A DNA stretch of 64,000 nt from contig NC_044016.1 in the NCBI RefSeq assembly GCF_900496995.4, positions 21,370,932-21,434,931 of the forward strand, given 5' to 3'. Shown here one piece after another: positions 49,745-61,459 of the stretch; within the stretch, counting starts at the first letter, position 1; every line of letters starts with the position of its first letter. The notes under the pieces are model-generated. The model saw nothing but the letters and a program-made list of their open reading frames with translations. It had not been told where the DNA came from and ran no database searches. This DNA comes from Aquila chrysaetos chrysaetos. Lineage: Eukaryota > Chordata > Aves > Accipitriformes > Accipitridae. The translations under genes were made by a program, and so were the position numbers.

Positions 49745-52700
49745 CTAGATGAGAATTCGGAACAGAAAGGAGACAGCAGCTCCTAGGGCCAAGCCCAGCG
49801 ACAGGAAAAAGGCCATGATGGCTCCAGCTGTCTCTGCTTCTTGGGCAAGCACTTTCCTAGGGGAGAAACAGGTGTCAGACCCATCCTTGGGGATGCGTGC
49901 CCCATGCCCTGCTGTGAGTTCAACAGAGAGCTGGGAGGAGGCCACAGAGGAGCCAGAAGCTGTGCTCCTCTGCAGCAGAGGAACAGCAAGAGCAAATCCA
50001 GCTTGGCTCCAAGAGCCTGCCTCCACATTACAGGCTCGTAAAGAAAGAAAAAGTGCATCAGGCAGGCTGCCCTGAAGCTCCTGGCACCATGGACACCGCT
50101 CCCTGACTCCTGCCCCCGTGCACTGACACCCGCCTGGCTGAGCCCCAGCTGGGCTCCTCATGCTGCCTGTGCTCCTGCGCCAGGCAGGGCTGCTCACCCT
50201 GCTGTGGGTGCTGTGCCACACTTTGCTCCCCTCCAGATCCCCGCTGTGTCCAGCCCCTTCCCCAGTGTGGCAGGTGGGGGAAATGGAGAGCCCAAACAAT
50301 AGCTTCCTCATCTCTAGGATATGGAGGCACAAGGCTGGGAGATAGGACACTGGGGTTGTCTTCCCTGAGGTGGTGTGCCTGCATCCCCTTCTCCAGATGA
50401 CAGAGCTGGGCAGAGCCAGACTCCAAGAGTCATGCTGGGGCTGGCATCTGGGGTTGTAACCAACCCTTCCTCTGTCCCCAGCTCTTACTCACTTGGGCCC
50501 GAAGCACATGCAAAGGCTGGCCAGGTAACCATTGGAGATGGAGAAGAAGATCATAAAGATGATGAACCAGGCGTCATGAGAGAATATGACAGGCAGGTAG
50601 TCACGGGGGTGCACGTTGCACAGCATGAAAAGAGGGATAAATATGACACGGAGGGCCACCATCACTGGCAGGAGGCAGCTGTCCTTCCCGGGCTGGGAGA
50701 AAAACACAGGTCACTGAGCAGTGAGAAGTGGCCATTCCCCATCCCACGGCATGCTGGCAGGGGCTATACAGAGGCTGTCTTTGCTGTGCCAGGGCTGCAG
50801 AGGAGCCACAGAGATGGCAAAGTTGCTGAGAGACTTTCTCTGCTGCAACAAATCTCAGCATTACCACCTGCTCTAGTAAGGAGGTCCTACTAGGTCTGAA
50901 AGTCCTATCCCAGCTGACTTGGAGAGCAGCAGCACTAGAGCCAAAATACCAAGCTGAGCTTTTGAGCAACTGCTAAACCCTTGCTGGAAACAACAGGCAG
51001 GCAGGAGAGCCTTGTGCACACTCACACAATCTCCTGCAGCGAACCACCATGCAGGACAAGGCTGGCTGAGGTAAATCCCCTCTGGCTCCTCAGGGCCTGC
51101 AAACTGGGCTTTAACCAGCTCTTCAGCCTCCTACACCTTCCGCCAGCCAAGTGGGGCAACATCCAGCAATCTGGGAAAGGGATTATGCTGGGTCTGTTTT
51201 GGACAGTGCTGGGAAAGGCACAGACCAAGTTACGGTCTCCTCGGATCCTAACAGAGTCCTTGACGTGAGGCTGGGCCAAAGAAGGAGGCATCGTCCCCCT
51301 GTGTTGTCCCTGTAGCTAGGACGGAGGCAGCCCCTGGTACAAGACGTGCCTGGCTCCATCTAGGGTCCCCTCGATGAGGTGCCAGGGTCACAGATGACAG
51401 GGCTCACTGGTCTGGGGTCAGGAGAGACACACAGCTGCCTTGGGAGCTGCTGGGCTGCCGCAGCCACGGGACACTTCATGAGCACAGGGGGAAGCTGAGG
51501 TTAGGCCAGCTGCCATGTCTGTGGGCAAACTGGGAAGAGCAGCAGCCTCTCCTGCTTGAGGAGGAGAAAAGGAGTGAGCGGGGCCCCAACCAGGGAAATG
51601 AGGCCGAAACCGCATGCAGTCAGACTTTCCACACAGCCTTGTTTTGGAAACATCTACTCCTGGGTCATCCCACCACAGAGGCTGCAGCCTGGACACCAAG
51701 CAATGAGGCTCATGGCCAAGGCCAAGGGCAGCCAGCAGTGATGGCCAGGGGAGAAGCAGCTCCAGGCTGTGGGGAAGCCAGGCCTGGACAGACCCCACAG
51801 CACATGGTGCTGAGGAGCTTCGCTAGACAAACAGCCTGAACAATACAGGGGAAAACGGCACTTGGGGGGTGGGTGAAGGAGCAGGAAGAGACAGACAGGA
51901 CAGCCCCCTTCCTCGCCCACCCCCATCACAGCTCCCATCACTCAGCCCCAGCAGCTCTGAGCAGGGGAGATGAGAGCGAGGAGACACGGCAGGGGACAGC
52001 TCTGGGACCCACATGGCATTGCTCTGCCCTGCTCCCAGGACAAGGCTCTTTAAAGCAGCTGTGTCCTGTGCCAAGGCCAGAGGTTTTATTTTGGGCTGCC
52101 CTGTCTTTCACCCTTTTTCCCTGCCGCCATCCTGTCTTGCTGTTTGCATAGCTGGAGTGAAGGTTTGTTTACAAAGAGGCTGAAATGGAGGAGGCAGCTT
52201 CATCCAAGCTGTGCTGAAAGAGGGGTGGGAGGAGGACAAGACAACATTGTGGTTCTCGGCTCTGACCCATAAATCTCTGCTTAGGACTTAAAGCCAAGGC
52301 AGGAATCATCTCTGCACCTCCTTCCTGCTCCAAGCCATGGATGGCAGCCCCAATTGTAGCCGTCACCAAGGGGCCTGGGGATGGAGACTACCTGGGCATT
52401 TGCTCCCTGCCCCATGCTTACCCATGTGAAGAGGGCAGTGAGACTCCGTCCTGTCCAGTCAAAGATATTAAAGAGCAGGAAGCAGGAGACAGGGATGAAG
52501 TAGAGACCTGCAGAAGGGGGAGAAGGTCACTGATGAGCCCAGAGTGCCCCAGGGCCTCCCACCAATTGCATGGAGACTGTCTTTCAGGTCTAGGTCCTCC
52601 TGGTTTCCCACTAAGAGCTGGAATGGTCTCCCAGCCAGGCCAGTGTCTGCATCCAAACCATCATGCACAGTGCTTTCCTCTTCCCCTCAGGCGTGCTGTA

Positions 52701-55700
52701 TTGGATTTGTGTGGTAAGGTTTTGGTAGTGGGGGACCTACAGGGGTGGCTTCTGTGAGAAGCTGCTAGAAGCTGCCCCTATGTCCGACAGATCCAATGCC
52801 AGCCAGCAATAAGACAGACCCGCCACCGGCCAAGGCCGAGCCCATCAGCGATAGTGGTAGTGCCTCTGTGATAACATATTTAAGAAAGGAAAAAAGTTGC
52901 AACAGGCACAGAAACTGCAGCCAGAGAGAGGAGGGAGAACATGTAAGAGAAACAACCCTGCAGACCCCAAGGTCAGTGAAGAAGGAGGGGAAGGAGGTGC
53001 TCCAGGTGCCGGAGCAGAGATTCCTCTGCAGCCCGCGGGGAAGCCCATGGTGAGGCAGGCTGTCCCCCTGCAGCCCAGGGAGGTCCACGGTGGAGCAGGT
53101 ATCCACCTGCAGCCCGTGGAGGACCCCACACTGGAGCAGGTGGGTGCCCGAAGGAGGCTGTGACCCCGTGGGAAGCCCACACTGGAGCAGGTTTGCTGGC
53201 AGGACTTGTTACCCCACAGGGGACCCATGCTGGAGCAGTCTGTTCCTGAAGGACTGCACCCTGTGGAAGGCAGTTCGTGAAGAACTGCAGCCCGTGGGAA
53301 GAACTCACGTTGCAGAAGTTCGTGGAGGACTGTCTCCTGTGGGAGGGACCCCACACTGGAGCAGGGGAAGAGTGAGGAGTCCTCCCCCTGAGGAGGAAGG
53401 AGCGGCAGAGACAATGTGTGATGAACTGACCGCAACCCTCATTCCCAGTCCTCCTGTGCCGCTGGAGGGAGGTCGAGAAAATCAGGAATGGAGTTGAGCC
53501 AGGAAGAAGGGAGGGGTGGCGGGAAAGTGTTTTAAGATTAAGTTTTTATTTCTCATTATCCTACTCTGATTTGATTGGCAATAAATTAAATTCATTTTCC
53601 CCAAGTCGAGTCTGTTTTGCCCGTGACGGTAATTGGTGAGTGATCTCTCCCTGTCCTTATCTTGACTCATGAGCCTTTCATTATATTTTCTCTCCCCTGT
53701 CCAGCTGAGGAAGGGAGTGATACAGAAGCTTTGGTGGGCACCTGGCGTCCAGCCAGGGTCAGCCCACCACACATACCTACTACTTCAAGCCCCACTTTCT
53801 TTTCTCCCATTTACCTTGTTCGCAGTTTCCTCCTACTGCACCCCATCTCTGGCCCCACTTACCCCATCTGTTTCCTTCTCCGAGGACAGTGGACACCTTA
53901 GCTGTGATGGAAGGAAAGACGCTGATGGTGACAGTGAAGACAAAGCAGACAGACACAGCCATGACCCAGAGCTAGGCAGATGAAAGAAAGAGGCTGGTAC
54001 CAAACACAGGGCAAGAGACCAGTGCAAGGCTGGTCTCCTCTCCCCATGCTCTCCTCTGTGCCCATCCCCTGATGTGAGGGGCAGGGCAGGGGTTGCTGGC
54101 AACTCACAGACCTTCTTAAAAATAGCAATGACTGAGGGCTTCTCATCAGGGTTGTGGATAGGGATGATCTTTGAGTTATTCTGCTCCATCCCATTGGGCT
54201 CATCTGCAAGGAAAGACACAAGTAGGGCATAGCAGACCCCAGAAAGCTGAGATCGAATTTAGTCCTGCTGTCTCATTCTTCCTCTCAGCTCTTCCTCTTT
54301 TTCCTTCCTCTTCCTCCTCTCAGCCCCTCACCTTTCTTAATCAGGTCTCTCTTGGTCTCCAGCTCTGCATTGTACACACGGTACTCTGTCTTGTCCTTCA
54401 TGGAGTAGTATCGGAAGAAATCCTGCAGAGAGACAGCCATGGAGAACTCATTCATGCATGAGGAAAGAAGGCTACCAGGGGCTGTGTGGTAATAGCAGAT
54501 ATGGGCAATATGGGCAAATGCAATATGGACAAAGTATGTCTGATCCTGATGCTTTCCCGCTCACCCAGGGACTCATTTCCACAGTACCCCAAGGATACTG
54601 GAGTATCTGAGGTGGGAAATATCCCAGAGAGCTCCCTCGGGACGGGGAGAGCTTGCCCTGATCCAGGAGGTGGACACTGGTAGGAGCCAAGGCTGGGGTG
54701 CTAGTGAGCCACAGTCCTTCTGCTGTGATGTGCAAAGGTCCCATGTCCCCACACCCTTCCCCACCAGGACAACAAAGGCTCACCATGCGAGGCAGAAGGA
54801 TGTAGGAGAAGATTGCCAGCATGATCGCCACACAGGCTGTGGTGAAGTAACCGATGAAGCTCTCAGGTTGCTGGGCACCAACTGGGAGCACAGGAAGGGA
54901 GGAGACGGGGGGAAAAAAGAAGGAGATGATGAGGGCTGAGAGAAGCGAGGCCCCGCTGCCATCTCCCACCCTACACCATGACCCCAGCAGATCCTGCTGA
55001 CAGCAGTGCTCTGGGAAGGCCCTGTCACCTGCCAGGCAGGGATTACTCACTGGCAATACTGAAGATCATTGCCAGAGCGGCAAAGGTGCCCGCCAAGCCC
55101 TGCCCACTCATGACGGGAGCTGTGTAGCTGGCAGGCAGGAGCCCTGCCAGCCCAAACAGGCTGCTTTGGAGGATGGCGCCGAAGGCTGCGAATGGGAGAG
55201 ATGAGCAGAAATGAGAAACCAAAGGCAACGATGGACTGCACCTCTGCGGGGAGCCAAGGCTCCCGCCCTGCGAGGGAAGGCAATTCCCCTTCCTCCTTGG
55301 CTCTCCCACAGTGAGGTTCATGCTTTTCTCCCAGAGACATCAGCCCTAGCCATGGGGCTGTGCCCCTTTCCTTCCCTCTGCTGCCTCACTCACAGTTGAT
55401 GAGGATGATGCTGATCATGGTAAAGACGAAGAAGGGAAGAGGCTTCATGGCGACCTTCACCATGATCGCAGTGACTAAAAACACCAGCCCAATGGCCACC
55501 AGGCTGCCCAAGATGCGGATCTGCTGGGGAATCCTGTAAGAGAGGGTCTCAGTGAGGAAAACCCACCCCCCAAAAGCCTGCGAGGCTGAGGCCAAGCTCT
55601 GCCATGGGCATCCCAGCCAAACCACAGCACAGGAGACCAATGTTTTTGCCTTTGACTTGACTGAACAGGCTGCAGCTTGACTCAGTGCTGGGGCAGGAGG

Positions 55701-56822
55701 ACGGGCCAGGGCTGGGTGGCCCCATGGCGGCTGGTAGGGGCAAGGAGGGGGCAAGGCTCACCGCTGGTGGATGAAGGAGTTGAGGCAGGTGAAGATGAGG
55801 AGGGGCACCATGGCGCAGAGAGTCATGAAGTTATCAAACATGGACTGCAGGTAGGAGGGGGACAAGGCAGCCTCACTGGTCTGGTTCCAGAAGCCGCTCA
55901 TGTCCTCCGGGTCCACGAGGCGGCTGATGAAATACTGCGAGAGAAATGGCATGGTGGGGCTGAGGTGCTGCAAGGCCTCCCCCCAGCACACTCAGGCCAC
56001 TCTTGTCCCCCCTCCAACCCCATGCCCAGCCCTCCTGCCGCCTCAGCACCACTCATCCCACCCAGGTCACCCACGCTTCTACCTCCTGCGTGCAAATGAG
56101 GGGGCTCTATGCTGTGCTGTGCTGCCACACCTACACCACGGTCCCTAGATGTGACAGGGGATGATTAGTGTCATGGGCAGCAGCAGGAGGGAAGCCCTCA
56201 CCTCCCTGGCGGTCATGAAGAAATTCCATGGCAGCAGCGTTCCCAGACCAAGGATGAAGAAGATCAGCCAGACAGCCTTGTACCTGTGGAGGGGACACAG
56301 CGGTTTGGAGCTGGACACCAGGCAGGGCAGGGGTCAGGCATTGCTTCTGACTGTCCCCGTCTCCGCAGTGGAAGGCACCAGGAGGAGGAGGGTGGATGAA
56401 ATTTATTGCCCTGTCCCTGCCCCACAGCCCCTGCTAGCCTGGGCTGCCAGAGGAGATGTGGCACTGCAGAGGGGCCATGGGAGGCCCTCCCCGGGAGGGT
56501 ACGAAGGCAGGGGCAGGCTGGCTGCTCCTCAGCATGTGGCACCCAGGTGCAAAGTGGCCATCGCCAGAGCTGGGAGGGAGTCACGCTGCCCAGGCATGTC
56601 CTAGTGCCAGGGACTGTTTACAGCCTGTTTGCTATGGAAAAGGTGACAGAGACAGCATTTCAGGGAAGGGACAGCTCGGTAGCCCAGTGACCATGCAGGA
56701 GAGGGAGTCCCCCAGATGCTGGGTCCCCCTGTCCTCCCTCACCTCCTGGTATCCTGGATGTGCCCCAACACCTACACCAGAGCCCAGCATTACCTATCTT
56801 GGGGCCCGTCTCTTGCTGTCAT
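49745..56822 (-). CDS. SLC29A1: Equilibrative nucleoside transporter 1 (ENT1)
   Basis: Twelve coding exons: 56822-56794, 56283-56202, 55934-55762, 55533-55394, 55185-55051, 54881-54784, 54422-54332, 54203-54112, 53971-53863, 52507-52422, 50692-50493 and 49856-49745. The product is 448 aa (human 456). It is a plasma-membrane facilitator of purine and pyrimidine nucleosides, including adenosine, with 11 helices. The start MTARDGPQDR aligns with human MTTSHQPQDR. TM1 has GLGTLLPWNFFMTA. One N-glycosylation sequon, NQT (Asn54), lies in the first outer loop, which is about nine residues shorter than in human. Gly144 corresponds to human Gly154, linked to inhibitor NBMPR sensitivity, and MSGQGLAG is conserved. 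The large cytoplasmic loop is exons 7-8. The C-terminal NGYLASLCMCFGPK and ETAGAIMAFF blocks are near-identical to human. Exon 8 in this list (54203-54112) has a weak GTCTGT donor. The coding start exon opens at acceptor 56876. Confidence 0.96.
52710..53771 (+). mobile_element. LTR-type interspersed repeat in SLC29A1 intron
   Basis: About 1.06 kb lies in the intron between exons 53971-53863 and 52507-52422, antisense to the gene. It begins TGTGG and ends CCACA, a 5-bp terminal inverted repeat of the LTR kind. AATAAA is at 53580-53585 (plus strand), inside a TTTATTTCTCATTATCC to AAATTAAATTC A/T-rich region. Upstream of that are several diverged units around the word CTGGAGCAG with CCCGTGG/CCCACACTGGAGC. 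From memory this matches an element found in many copies in neoavian genomes. No target-site duplication and no retroviral coding sequence were found. Edges are tentative. Confidence 0.68.
53030..53375 (+). repeat. Internal tandem-like units in LTR-type repeat
   Basis: Imperfect units of roughly 35-50 bases share GCAGCCCGTGG, GACCCCACACTGGAGCAG and similar words, recurring at least six times. They form the minisatellite-like middle of the element at 52710-53771. Confidence 0.7.
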
Positions 56823-56876
56823 CTTGTGCGGCAAGAGTCAGCACAGGTCCCAGCAAGTCTTGTGGCTGCTCTCCGT
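56794..56876 (-). other. SLC29A1: SLC29A1 first coding exon with 5' UTR part
   Basis: Acceptor TTTCCAG precedes 56876. There are 54 untranslated bases, then the ATG at 56822, and donor AG|GTAATG at 56794. The ATG context is ACAAGATGA, with A at -3. Exon 1 proper must be upstream and untranslated. Confidence 0.75.
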
Positions 56877-58563
56877 CTGGAAAGCAAACAGAGGATTTTA
56901 TGGAGGAGTGAGGGATGCAGGCCAGGCAGGGGCAGTGCTGATTTTAAGTCCCTGGCCGTGCTGCTGGGCAAGTGCTCCACAGTACTGGGAGTCAAACAGA
57001 GCCGGCAACTGGTGAGAGCGCAGTGCAGCAGCTTTGGAAACCTGCAGCTCAGAGTCCTTAAGCTGAGGGGCTGTGACACACAGCCTTATTCTGCTGGCTG
57101 GGGGACACCAAGCCTTCCCTCTGAAAGGGAAACCGCTTTCCTGAGATGCCCAGGCTGCTCGGTGCCAACTGCCCGGCTGCTCCGCAGCAGCCTCTTAAAG
57201 GATTTGTGAGCCTGCAGCTCTCTGCCCCCAATCCTGGGGCTGTGAGCAAAGCATATGCGCACATCCCCCCTGCCCTCCCCACCTCCCTCCAACACCCAGG
57301 CACAGCGGCACAAAAGACCCATTTAATTCAGCAGTCTCTCCAGCCAGAACCACGCAAACCCCCCATTTCCAATTCTCGCTTCCCTGGGGCTGTCACAGCC
57401 CTTTCCTGGGTCACCTTGGAAAGCCAAGGGCGTCCCTGGCACTGCTGTTCCGTCCCCAGTGCCCACTGCTCTTTTTCCCCCCATCACCACCTACCCAGCC
57501 CCTGCCACCACGCTCGTGTTGCTCCCCTCGCAGACAGGCCCAGAGACGCAGCCCAGGAAGCCCGGAGAAGGGACCTTCCCTCCCTGGTCCACCCCCCCTT
57601 CCTTGGGCAGAGCGGGATTAGCCGCCCCGGCGAAGCGGCAGGCCTGCCTTGTCCTTTTCCAGTCCAGGCTGCGCAGCATGGGGTGCTCCAGCACCTCTCC
57701 CAGGGCTTCATCTGCAGTGGGGCTCCCGGTGCTGAGCCCCTGGCCCCCCCGGGGCATGCCCCTGAGCTGCCTGCACTGCTGCCAGCTACAGCATCCCTGC
57801 CTGCACCCTGCCAGGTAGGGCATGGGAGGAGGCAGGCAGGAAGCAGCATGCTGGGATCTGTAGTCCCTGCCAGCCCCGGCGTGCATTAAAGGCAGCGGAG
57901 CCCATCCCTTGTCGCAGGTGCTCGCGTGGTTCTGGGCACAGCTCACCTCCTCCCCTGGTGTGGTCCTGCAGGTTGGGGAGCCTACAGCTATGATGGAGCC
58001 AAAACATAGCTGGCAGGATGTGGAGAGGGATTTGGGAAGCCCGCTGGCTGCTTGGAAAAGCCAGAGCAGACTGACAGGTACATCTGCGTGGGACCGAAAG
58101 TCCCAACCCGGCAGGCGCCAGCCCATGACACCGGAGCCATCTTCAGCGCTGCTCCCCTGCCTTCCCACGTAGGCAGCTCAGGGTGTGACAGCTCCTCCCT
58201 TGCCCTTGTGAGCCACTTGGGCTTCCAGAGAAAATGTCCCAAAATCCCCTCCCGGCAGCCTGCCAGTGCTTCTGTGGGCAGGAAACGCCCCAAGCCCTGA
58301 CCCAGGATTAGCAGGGGGATCTGCAAGCGCAACTGCCACCCCCTCACACACAGAAACCCCACCAGGGCCACTGCTTGTCCCCGAGCGAACAGATCTCTCC
58401 CCGAAACAGGTGGGAGAAGCCCAGCTCCCCCAGCAGGTCCCCAGCAAGCCCTCAACACACTGCCTCTTGCTGAGCCAAGCCCCCAGTCCCCCTCCCAGCC
58501 CCCCACACAAGGTCACATTGGTGTCCCAAGAAACCTGGGCAGGGACCAACCCCACAGACATAC

Positions 58564-58980
58564 CTGGGGATGATGGAGCCAGGGAAAGCCCCCTGTTCAG
58601 CGTATTTGAAGGCAGCACGGTCCCCCCGCTTCCACAACCCCTGCTCTTGGGGGTAAGCGTCAGGCCCCAGCTCAAGTCACGGGGGCTGGAGCCATGTGGG
58701 TCTAGTGGCATCCGCAGAGGAGGACAAGAGGTGTCAAGTACCACAGCTGGCACACGGCCTGGGTCCCGCTGCCCAGGCACCTGTCCGCAGCACCCAGGGA
58801 AGGGAGGAAGGGAAGAGTGTCGTGGAGCAAGTGGCAGGAGCCAGGGGCAGCAGGGTGGAGGTGGGGGGGATCGGGGGGTGCCGGGGCAGGGCGCTGAGTG
58901 CTGTTCTGCCACGCTGCTTTCCCAGCCGCCTCCTGCTTCCGTCCAGAGAGCGCCCACATCCCTGCGTCAGGAGCCCGACC
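58564..58980 (-). promoter_or_regulatory. SLC29A1: Candidate SLC29A1 promoter / untranslated exon 1
   Basis: On the minus strand a good donor, CCCCAG|GTATGT, ends a possible exon at 58564, about 1.7 kb upstream of the ATG exon. The sequence behind it to about 58980 is GC-rich. No start site motif fixes the 5' edge. A second donor-like GGAG|GTGAGC near 57945 is an alternative. This is offered as a candidate only. Confidence 0.25.
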
Positions 58981-58989
58981 TCCTCGGCA

Positions 58990-61085
58990 GGCGCTGCCCG
59001 GCTGCCCGGCTGCAGCCTCCTGCCTGCTCTGTTTGTTTTCCGTCTCACTTCACTAAGTGCCTCCTAATTTTTTCCACAAAGAGCCAGTGCCTGCCAAGGG
59101 GCGCACGGGTCAGCACTCATTAGAGCAGGAAACGCGTCCAGCCACTGGCTCTTACAAACAACCCTACAACAAACAGAAAAGGTCCCTGCTCCGACCTGGC
59201 CACAGCAGCCCTACTGTAAGGGACCAGGGGATGGAGACCACCCTCCAGCCACCAGGCCGGCCCACCACAACTCTAACCACCTCCTGGAGGGGTCTGCTGA
59301 TGTTTAGCCTGGCCACCAGCTTGGCGGCTGCACAGCCTGGGGGACAGGGACAAGGAGAAGCGATACGGGGCCTTGGCTTAAGGACATCAGTTTTGTTCCT
59401 GGGCATAGAGTAGTCTGTCTTATCCCCTCGGAAGCAATGTGTAAGCGGAAGGAGCAAGAGTGGGCTTAACAAACCACAGGCTAGGGCCTCTGAGGAGGTA
59501 CAAAGAAGAGATGGCACAATTTTAATTGTCCATTCACACTACACAAAGGCCTTGAGAGATGCTAAGTGACACCTGCTGTGTTGGGCCATGCACAGTCCCA
59601 TTGCCAGCCAAGGCCTGTCACCAAAACCACCTAACCTCTGCAGAAAAACTTGCACTGCAGGACAGCCACGCCTGCAGGCAGCCATTTGTCACTGGGATTT
59701 GGAGATTTCCATACCTCTCCCTTCCCATGCATTGACTTTTCTCCTGCTTCTGCTGCCTTCACCAAAGGTGAGCACAGCGCTTGATTGCCTTTCCACTCAA
59801 GAGCAATTTCATGGTGCCGGATAGGCACGCTATAGGTTTATTCCCAGAAATACCAGCTCTTTAAAGAAAAGTCCTTTACACCACACCAAGCGTAGCACCG
59901 TCCTTGCAGTCCCTAGACAAGGGGCTGCCAGCGGGCCCGATGGCAAGCACCCTGTGTCCTCCAGCTGCCACTTGTAGGGGATCGCTTTGCAGGGATAAGG
60001 TCAGCACTTCCTCTGAGCACAGCCAAGATGAGGCAGGGCCAGGTGCGTCACCAGGCTTCACCCCATCCCCTACATCTGCTCACCCCCCTGGGCGACACCA
60101 GTGCCCTCCTGTCAGGAAGGCTGATCTGGGGGCCCATCGAGGTTTACCTGTGGGCAGGGAACAAGCCCGGCACGAATAAGCGAGTCACGTGAAGCCCTGG
60201 TGGCTGTGACTCAGCTGGAAGATGGGAAATGCTCCGAGACCACCCATTTCATGAGATTTCATGTGTATGCCTGAACTCTAACCATGTCGCTCATGGGTCC
60301 TCCTACCTTCTGCCAGGGTCCAGGGAACCAGCCTCCTGGGCAGCGTCCTGCCTGCCTCCACCTTCAGCCACAAGCTGCAAGGACACGTGCTTGTATTTCA
60401 CAAGACATATGAGTGTGCATGATTGTGCACCATTACCGTGGTGCTGGGACAAACACCAGCCCTCCCAAAATAAGGGCAGGTACCCTGGGTCAAATCAGAG
60501 GCTGGTCTTGCTCAAAAGCTTGGGTAAGAGTGGCACAGTCATATACTAACTCCTCGACTGCTCCCCCAGCCTCCGAGCTGGGAGGGACATGCTGTTCATG
60601 TGTTTTGTAGCCCGCGGCAGGCTTCACTTCTGTGAAATCCCTGCTTCCCCCTCTAACTCGGGAGCTTCTGAGTGAGGGCAGCATCTCTCCCCGTGCAGGA
60701 TGTCAGCCTGGGCTCCCTCACCCTTGCTGTCAAAGGGTGGATGAACATTGGAGTGGCTTCTCCATGCTAGCCACTGCTTTACAGGCCTGGATTGTATCCA
60801 CCCTACACCACATTTTCAGAGAAATTCTAGCTCACTTAGTCATCCAGGCACAGCTCCACACCTTTGGTCCTCCTTGTTGCTTTCCTCCCAGCCTCCCCTC
60901 GACCCTTCCAGAGACACTGGGGCTGGGAACACACAGGGACTACAAAGGGATGAGATGCCAGTTTGAAGAGCAGTACAAGGCTTTCCTGCTTTGTCACTCA
61001 CAAAGATAATTCGATGTGTTTTTATGCACACCAAGCTATCCAAAACAGCTACAGGCCTTGCTGTGAGTGGCCGGCTCATTGTGTA
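58990..61085. other. Upstream region of SLC29A1, no gene seen
   Basis: No exon, RNA gene or repeat was recognised. Open frames are short and inconsistent. Confidence 0.5.
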
Positions 61086-61087
61086 AT

Positions 61088-61455
61088 CTTGTTTGCAGAT
61101 TTGGGGCTCCCACCCCCCTGGTCTATCACTTGATATTTATCTAAACTGAATTTCATCTGCCTACTGCCCAGTGTTGTAATGGTCTTCTGTACTCTTCCTA
61201 GCTGGCACTTGTCCCCATGAACCTGAGTAATCCAATCACCTTGGCAAGCCCTGTCATCTCATTGCTCATTCCCTTTTCCAGGTCACTCACGAACACATTG
61301 AAAAAACATGGGACCCAATGCAGCAATCTCTTTCCACTGCAAAAACTGACTGCTGACTCCTACACCCTCCTTCCTATTTTCTTACCAATGACAGAGCCAT
61401 GTGAGGACCTTCCCTCTTGAGCAGCCAGTTCCCTTAAAAACTGGGCTGAAAGCCC
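61088..61455 (+). mobile_element. CR1/L3-like LINE fragment (non-coding remnant)
   Basis: Phrases such as CACTTGATATTTATCTAAAC, TGAATTTCATCTGCC, CCTTTTCCAGGTCACTCACG, AACACATTGAAAAAACATGG and GTGAGGACCTTCCCTCTTGA occur in the order known from old CR1/L3-family 3' regions in reptiles and birds. Divergence is high and stop codons are present in all frames. The call rests on remembered consensus phrases and their order. Confidence 0.72.
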
Positions 61456-61459
61456 TGGC

